A stretch of DNA of 64,000 bases from Mycolicibacterium sphagni (lineage in GTDB: Bacteria > Actinomycetota > Actinomycetes > Mycobacteriales > Mycobacteriaceae): assembly GCF_013337765.1 (NCBI RefSeq), contig NZ_VBSB01000036.1, positions 124,001-188,000 on the forward strand. Reading direction: 5' to 3'. Shown here piece by piece: positions 59,630 through 64,000 of the stretch; the first letter of the stretch is position 1; each line of letters starts with the position of its first letter. Below the pieces are notes generated by a model. It worked only from the letters and a program-made list of their open reading frames with translations. It searched no databases and was not told where the DNA came from. The position numbers were made by a program, and so were the translations under genes.

Positions 59630-60592
59630 GTGCATACGGTGTCGGTCCTGGCGCTGGACGACGTCATCGCATTCGACTTGGCCACTGCGGTAGAGGTATT
59701 CAGCCGAGTGCCGCTGCCGGATGAGACCAACGGCTACCGCGTGCTGGTCTGCGCGGCCACACCGATGGTCACGGCGGGCCCGCTGCGCGTCGGCACCGAG
59801 CACGGGCTCGATGCGCTGGCTTTCGCCGACACCATCGTGATCCCGGGCCGCAACGACGTCACCACCGACGTTCCCGCCGACGTGATCGCCGCGCTGCGTC
59901 GCGCATACCAGCGGGGTGCGCGCATCGCGTCGATCTGCTCCGGGGCGTTCACGCTGGCGGCCGCGGGGCTGCTCGACGGACGCCGGGCCACCACCCACTG
60001 GGTGGCCGCCGATCTCTTCCGCGACCGGTATCCGGCCGTCGAACTCGATCCCGATGTGCTCTATGTCGACGACGGGCAGATCCTCACCTCGGCCGGCGCG
60101 TCAGCGGGTCTCGATCTGTGCCTGCACATGGTGCAGCGTGATCACGGCTCCTCGGTCGCCGCGACCGCGGCGCGGCTTGCGGTCGCGCCGCTGCACCGAA
60201 GCGGCGGGCAGGCGCAGTTCATCGTCCGTAATCAGCTGCCCGCCAACACTATTGCCGCACCCAACACCTTGGATGCCGTGCTGGTCTGGATCGAGCAGAA
60301 TGCCTCCGCAGAGCTCACGCTCGCCGATATCGCGAGCGCAGGCGCGATGAGCATCCGCACCCTCAACCGGCGATTCCAGTCCGAGATGGGCCAGTCTCCC
60401 ATGCAGTGGGTGACCGGCGTGCGGGTGCGTCATGCGCAGCAATTGCTGGAGAGCACGGCCGAAGGCGTGGAGAAAATCGGGCGCCTGGTGGGCTTCAGCT
60501 CGCCGGCCAACTTCCGTGAACAGTTTCGCCGCCTCACCGGCGTGGCACCGCAGACCTACCGCAGCACCTTCCGCGGCCGGCTGGTGTCCTGA
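59630..60592 (+). CDS. GlxA-family AraC-type regulator with DJ-1/PfpI domain
   Basis: A 320-residue regulator: an N-terminal DJ-1/PfpI-like domain (about 4-180, nucleophile elbow context ASICSGAFTLAAAGLLDG) and a C-terminal AraC DNA-binding domain (about 210-315, two helix-turn-helix motifs, MSIRTLNRRFQSEMGQSP and VEKIGRLVGFSSPANFREQF). GTG start. It is paired with the following HD hydrolase and probably regulates it. The effector is unknown; this pair is an insertion relative to M. tuberculosis. Confidence 0.92.
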   Translation: MHTVSVLALDDVIAFDLATAVEVFSRVPLPDETNGYRVLVCAATPMVTAGPLRVGTEHGLDALAFADTIVIPGRNDVTTDVPADVIAALRRAYQRGARIASICSGAFTLAAAGLLDGRRATTHWVAADLFRDRYPAVELDPDVLYVDDGQILTSAGASAGLDLCLHMVQRDHGSSVAATAARLAVAPLHRSGGQAQFIVRNQLPANTIAAPNTLDAVLVWIEQNASAELTLADIASAGAMSIRTLNRRFQSEMGQSPMQWVTGVRVRHAQQLLESTAEGVEKIGRLVGFSSPANFREQFRRLTGVAPQTYRSTFRGRLVS

Positions 60593-60604
60593 TCCGAGGG
60601 GTAC

Positions 60605-61330
60605 ATGGCATCTGAGCCACTGGTGCGCCGGGCTCGGGTTGGGCACCGTGATGGGATGACCGTCAGCGATTCAGCCCAGTGGGGCTTCCCGGATTCCGAC
60701 ATCTGTTCGGCTGCGGTGCAGCTCGCAACCGACGTCTCTCCCGCATACATCACCAACCACTGCGTCCGCAGCTACCTGTTCGGCCGTGAGCTCGCGGCCG
60801 CCGACGGTCTGTGCGCCGGGGTCGACTACGACGACGAACTCGTCTTCCTCAGTTGCGTCCTGCACGATCTGGGCGTCACCGACGTCGGTGGTGGAGACCA
60901 GCGCTTCGAGGTCGACGGGGCCGATGCCGCGGCCCGCTTCCTCCGCGAACATGACGTCGGCGATGACCCGGTGCAGACCGTGTGGCAAGCGATAGCGCTG
61001 CACACCAGCGTCGGGCTGGCGCACCGACTCGGCCCGGTGCATGCGGTGTCGCACCTCGGAATCGCGTTGGACATCAACGGATTCGACAAGCACCGGCTAT
61101 CGGCCGGGTTCGCAGAGCGAGTGCACGCCGCGTGGCCACGCCATGATTTGGGGTATGCGATCGCGTCGGCGATCGCCGACGGCACCCGGGCCAACCCGAT
61201 GAAGGCGCCGCCGTTCTCGTTTCCCGCCCACCTGGATCAGCTGATCAACGGCGGGCCATCGTTCAGCTTCTTGGATCTGGTCGGCAACTCAGGCTGGGGC
61301 GATCAGCCCGTGCAGGCCGCGGTGGGTTAG
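60605..61330 (+). CDS. HD-domain hydrolase, cyanamide hydratase-like
   Basis: A 241-residue metal-dependent HD-superfamily protein. Metal ligands are visible as the HD pair in SCVLHDLGVTD and later histidines (LHTSVGLAH). Family members include cyanamide hydratase-like and ring-cleaving enzymes. The ATG given follows GAGGGGTAC; a second ATG (MTVSDSAQWGF, at 60656) gives a cleaner N-terminus and may be the real start. It starts 12 bases after the GlxA regulator. Confidence 0.82.
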   Translation: MASEPLVRRARVGHRDGMTVSDSAQWGFPDSDICSAAVQLATDVSPAYITNHCVRSYLFGRELAAADGLCAGVDYDDELVFLSCVLHDLGVTDVGGGDQRFEVDGADAAARFLREHDVGDDPVQTVWQAIALHTSVGLAHRLGPVHAVSHLGIALDINGFDKHRLSAGFAERVHAAWPRHDLGYAIASAIADGTRANPMKAPPFSFPAHLDQLINGGPSFSFLDLVGNSGWGDQPVQAAVG

Positions 61331-61395
61331 CAGCGGCCGACCACGATGTCGGTTTTCCGCTAGTACTGTCGGTGCCGACGTGTAAAAGTCGATAT

Positions 61396-62886
61396 ATGCA
61401 TGACGATTTCGACCACTGCTACCGGGCCGTGCAGTCCAAGGACTCCCGGTTCGACGGATGGTTCGTCACCGCAGTCAAGACCACCGGCATCTACTGCCGG
61501 CCCAGCTGCCCGGTGCGCCTACCGCTGGCCCGCAACGTGTGCTTCTATCCCAGTTCGGCGGCCGCCCAGCGGGAGGGTTTCCGGGCCTGCAAGCGATGCC
61601 GCCCCGACGCGTCGCCGGGATCACCGGAATGGAACGTGCGCGGTGACGCCGTAGCCCGGGCGATGCGATTGATCGCCGACGGCGCGGTGGACCGCGAAGG
61701 TGTCACCGGACTGGCCGCCCGGGTGGGCTACACAACTCGCCAGCTCGAGCGCATGCTGCAGGCCGAGGTGGGAGCCGGTCCGCTGGCCCTGGCGCGGGCC
61801 CAGCGAGTACAGACGGCGCGCGTGCTGATCGAGACCACCGACATGGCGTTCAGCGATATCGCGTTCGCGGCAGGCTTCGCCAGCATCCGACAGTTCAACG
61901 ACACCCTTAAAGCAGCCTGCGACATGACGCCGACGGCGCTGCGGCACAAAACCATCCACCGCGATTGGCATGACAGTGCACCGGGCGGGCAGGCGCTGTC
62001 GCTGCGGTTGCCTGCGCGGACGCCATTCGCCTACGAGGGCGCGTTCGGTCACCTGGCGGCCGGTGCGGTGCCAGGCTGCGAAGAGGTGCGCGACGGCGCC
62101 TACCGCCGCACCCTGCGGCTGCCCTCGGGGTATGGGGTAGTCAGCCTGACGCCGCAGCCCGACCATGTGCGGTGCACGCTGGTACTCGAGCAGGTCCGCG
62201 ACCTGTCGACGGCGATCGCCCGGTGCCGGCGGCTGCTGGACCTCGATGCTGACCCCGAAGCCGTCATCGACGTGCTGGGCGCCGACACCGACCTGCGAGA
62301 CGTGGTGGCCAAGGCGCCCGGGCAGCGCATCCCCCGTACCGTCGACGAAGAGGAGCTGACGGTGCGGGCCGTGCTCGGGCAGCAGGTGTCGACCAAGGCA
62401 GCCCGAACCCATGCCGCCCGACTGGTCAGCGCGTACGGCAGCCCGGTGGCCGATCCACACGGCGGACTGACCCACACGTTCCCCAGCGTCGCCCAGCTCG
62501 CTGATATCGATCCGACGCATCTGGCGATGCCGGCCACCCGCCGACGTTCGCTGATAGGGCTGATCGCGGCGCTGGCCACCGGCGAACTGACCGTGAACCC
62601 CGGCTGTGACTGGGAGGTGGCGCGTCAGCAGCTGCTGGCGCTGCCCGGCATCGGGCCGTGGACCGCGGAGATCGTGGCGATGCGGGGGCTTGGCGACCCC
62701 GATGCCTTCCCCGCCAGCGATCTCGGTGTGCGGCTGGCGGCCGAGCAACTCGGCCTGGCGAGCGAGGTGCGGGCGCTGACCGCACACAGTGCACGCTGGC
62801 GACCGTGGCGGTCGTACGCGGTGCAGCATCTGTGGACGACTCTCGACCATTCTGTGAATCAGTGGCCACCGAAGGAGACGATGTGA
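61396..62886 (+). CDS. alkA: Ada-type regulator fused to AlkA 3-methyladenine DNA glycosylase
   Basis: A 496-residue three-part protein. N-terminal Ada zinc domain with Cys34, Cys38, Cys65 and Cys68 (Cys34 likely methyl acceptor), an AraC-like HTH (about 80-185) and C-terminal AlkA glycosylase (about 200-490) with the HhH motif LPGIGPWTAEIVA and the catalytic Asp in FPASDLG. It repairs alkylated bases and activates its own regulon. Corresponds to Rv1317c with identical length. MHDDFDHCYRAVQ start chosen; an in-frame GTG eight codons earlier is possible. It overlaps ogt by one base. Confidence 0.95.
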   Translation: MHDDFDHCYRAVQSKDSRFDGWFVTAVKTTGIYCRPSCPVRLPLARNVCFYPSSAAAQREGFRACKRCRPDASPGSPEWNVRGDAVARAMRLIADGAVDREGVTGLAARVGYTTRQLERMLQAEVGAGPLALARAQRVQTARVLIETTDMAFSDIAFAAGFASIRQFNDTLKAACDMTPTALRHKTIHRDWHDSAPGGQALSLRLPARTPFAYEGAFGHLAAGAVPGCEEVRDGAYRRTLRLPSGYGVVSLTPQPDHVRCTLVLEQVRDLSTAIARCRRLLDLDADPEAVIDVLGADTDLRDVVAKAPGQRIPRTVDEEELTVRAVLGQQVSTKAARTHAARLVSAYGSPVADPHGGLTHTFPSVAQLADIDPTHLAMPATRRRSLIGLIAALATGELTVNPGCDWEVARQQLLALPGIGPWTAEIVAMRGLGDPDAFPASDLGVRLAAEQLGLASEVRALTAHSARWRPWRSYAVQHLWTTLDHSVNQWPPKETM

Positions 62887-63386
62887 TGACGACGATGCAC
62901 TACCGAACCATCGACAGCCCGGTCGGGCCGCTCACGCTGGCCGGCACCGGATCGACGTTGATGCATCTACGGATGGTGGATCAAACCCACGAGCCCGACC
63001 GATCCGAGTGGCGGCCGGCCGAGGCTGAGGTGTTCACCGAGGCGGTCGAGCAGCTGGCAGCCTATTTCGCGGGCGAACTCACCGAGTTCGAACTCGACCT
63101 GGACCTCGCCGGGACGGACTTCCAGCGGAAGGTATGGGCCGCACTTCGCACGATTCCGTACGGCGAGACACGGACCTACGGCGAAATCGCCATGCAAATC
63201 GGATCACCGGGCGCCTCACGAGCCGTGGGATTGGCCAATGGCCGCAATCCGATCGGCATCATCGTGCCTTGTCATCGCGTGATCGGCTCGACGGGTGGAT
63301 TGACCGGATATGGCGGCGGGCTGGACCGCAAGCGGCAGCTGTTGGCGTTGGAACGGGTCCGGGAATCGGCCACCTTGTTCGACTGA
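62886..63386 (+). CDS. ogt: Methylated-DNA-protein cysteine methyltransferase
   Basis: A 166-residue O6-methylguanine repair protein, consumed in the reaction. The acceptor Cys129 lies in the invariant IVPCHRVIGS, preceded by the arginine-finger region GLANGRNP. The start overlaps the alkA stop by one base (TGATG); a GTG one codon upstream is equally possible. Paired with alkA as in Rv1316c-Rv1317c. Confidence 0.97.
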   Translation: MTTMHYRTIDSPVGPLTLAGTGSTLMHLRMVDQTHEPDRSEWRPAEAEVFTEAVEQLAAYFAGELTEFELDLDLAGTDFQRKVWAALRTIPYGETRTYGEIAMQIGSPGASRAVGLANGRNPIGIIVPCHRVIGSTGGLTGYGGGLDRKRQLLALERVRESATLFD

Positions 63387-63583
63387 GTCCATCCCTCTGC
63401 GACTTCCATTCGCTCAGAACAATTCTGAGGAAACCCGCGAATCATGCCGGACCTGCAGCTCACAATGGGCGACGTCGCGGAGTGGGTGAGCCGAGGCCCA
63501 CGGGTGGACCGGCGGGGGCGAGACCGGCGAGGCAAGATTGACGCCAATTCACGGTGTGATGCCACGAGAGGCGACGGACAACG
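63387..63583. other. Gap after ogt without a supported gene
   Basis: Apart from the short hairpin at 63413-63429 I find no protein-like reading frame. A 61-codon frame here (MPDLQLTMGDVAEW) has an unlikely Arg-rich tail and was left out. Confidence 0.45.
63413..63429. terminator. 7-bp hairpin after ogt
   Basis: CTCAGAA (63413-63419) and TTCTGAG (63423-63429) pair perfectly around CAA, 27 bases after the ogt stop. It is short, AT-rich and could be an operator or weak terminator. No T-run follows. Confidence 0.4.
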
Positions 63584-64000
63584 ATGTGGCACGGATGGCT
63601 ACCGCTACTCGGCGAACTCACAGCGCTAGCCGCGGTGGTGGCCCTCTCGCCCTTCACCGTTCTTCCGGCCGTTGCACTGGTCGTGCACAGCGATCGGCCA
63701 CGACCGGTGGGCCTGGCTTTCATTGCGGGCTGGCTGGTGGGCAAGGCGACGATCACCGTGGCATTCCTGCAGGTGCCCCAGCTGGTGCACAAGCTGGACG
63801 GGCCGGCGCCGTCGTGGACGGGCTGGCTGCGCATCGCTCTCGGGCTGCTGGCATTGGTCGGCGGCGTGATCTATTGGCACCGATCGCAATCGAGCACGGA
63901 TAGTCCCCGTTGGGCCGGCCGCATCAAGCGGATCACACCGCTGGGTGCCGCAGGCACCGGTGTCGCCCTGACGGTGATCAACATCAAAGTGGTTGCGGCG
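63584..64000 (+). CDS. GAP-family (Sap/LysE-like) membrane protein, C-terminus cut by window edge
   Basis: The first 139 codons of a protein running off the right edge, all in frame: MWHGWLPLLGELTALAAVVA then LSPFTVLPAVALVVHSDRPR. It has four hydrophobic spans so far and the GAP-family pattern RPVGLAFIAGWLVGKA with Gly-containing helices, similar to small-solute exporters of LysE type. GAGAGG lies upstream of the ATG. In M. tuberculosis murA follows ogt, so this gene is an insertion at the synteny boundary. Confidence 0.75.
   Translation, partial: MWHGWLPLLGELTALAAVVALSPFTVLPAVALVVHSDRPRPVGLAFIAGWLVGKATITVAFLQVPQLVHKLDGPAPSWTGWLRIALGLLALVGGVIYWHRSQSSTDSPRWAGRIKRITPLGAAGTGVALTVINIKVVAA

Overview
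The window is a 64 kb piece of a mycobacterial chromosome, most likely a rapidly growing Mycolicibacterium-type species. The evidence is high GC coding DNA, GTG and TTG starts, MspA-family porins, a glycine-rich PGRS-type protein, ESX (type VII) secretion-type proteins, F420-dependent enzymes, NucS, CysO/Mec/CysM and the GlgE pathway. From about 30.1 kb to 63.4 kb the gene order follows, from memory, the M. tuberculosis block Rv1343c to Rv1316c in inverted orientation, with several extra genes inserted.

Left part (1-30 kb, accessory). A minus-strand acyl-CoA module holds an IclR regulator, a split B12-dependent acyl-CoA mutase (large and small subunits) and an F420-type oxidoreductase. A 3-oxoacid CoA-transferase pair (scoAB) diverges from it. 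A DUF1330 gene, an aldehyde dehydrogenase and a four-gene type VII secretion-like cassette follow. Next come an FMN alpha-hydroxy-acid oxidase plus cyclase pair that diverges from a P450 / small protein / SDR operon; a near-palindrome lies in the short gap between them. The 13.7-20.2 kb stretch is a cell-envelope zone: small secreted proteins, a PGRS protein without a PE domain, two tandem MspA-family porins and two proline-rich secreted paralogues. A phospholipase D-like protein, a two-gene chromate transporter, a large membrane protein with a degenerate kinase-like domain and an MprF/flippase-like domain, and a CocE-type lipoprotein hydrolase follow. Around 26.9-27.7 kb is a low-GC, poorly annotated stretch with two probable microproteins and a broken thiolase gene. 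Then come a VOC protein, a tandem universal stress protein, tRNA-Leu(TAG) and an HTH-LAGLIDADG protein.

Conserved part (30-63 kb). In window order: two small membrane proteins, an inserted MFS transporter, rdgB, rph, an Rv1339-like cyclic-nucleotide phosphodiesterase, murI, a rhomboid protease, the cysM-cysO-mec cysteine synthesis set, a P1-family peptidase, a DUF2017 protein, clpS, pncB, dinG, an inserted zinc metallopeptidase, a gene fragment, a third MspA porin, glgP, glgE, glgB, a thioredoxin/TPR protein, a DUF3817 protein, fadA4, methylmalonyl-CoA epimerase, an inserted envelope protein, a small zinc-binding protein with nucS, an adenylate/guanylate cyclase, an inserted GlxA regulator and HD hydrolase, alkA, ogt, and a truncated GAP-family membrane protein at the right edge.

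Functional themes are acyl-CoA and propionate-type metabolism (mutase, epimerase, thiolase, CoA-transferase), alpha-glucan metabolism (GlgP, GlgE, GlgB), protein-bound sulfur transfer to cysteine (CysO, Mec, CysM), DNA repair (NucS, AlkA, Ogt, DinG, RdgB) and outer-envelope remodelling. Most calls rest on motifs and remembered family resemblance. No search was run.
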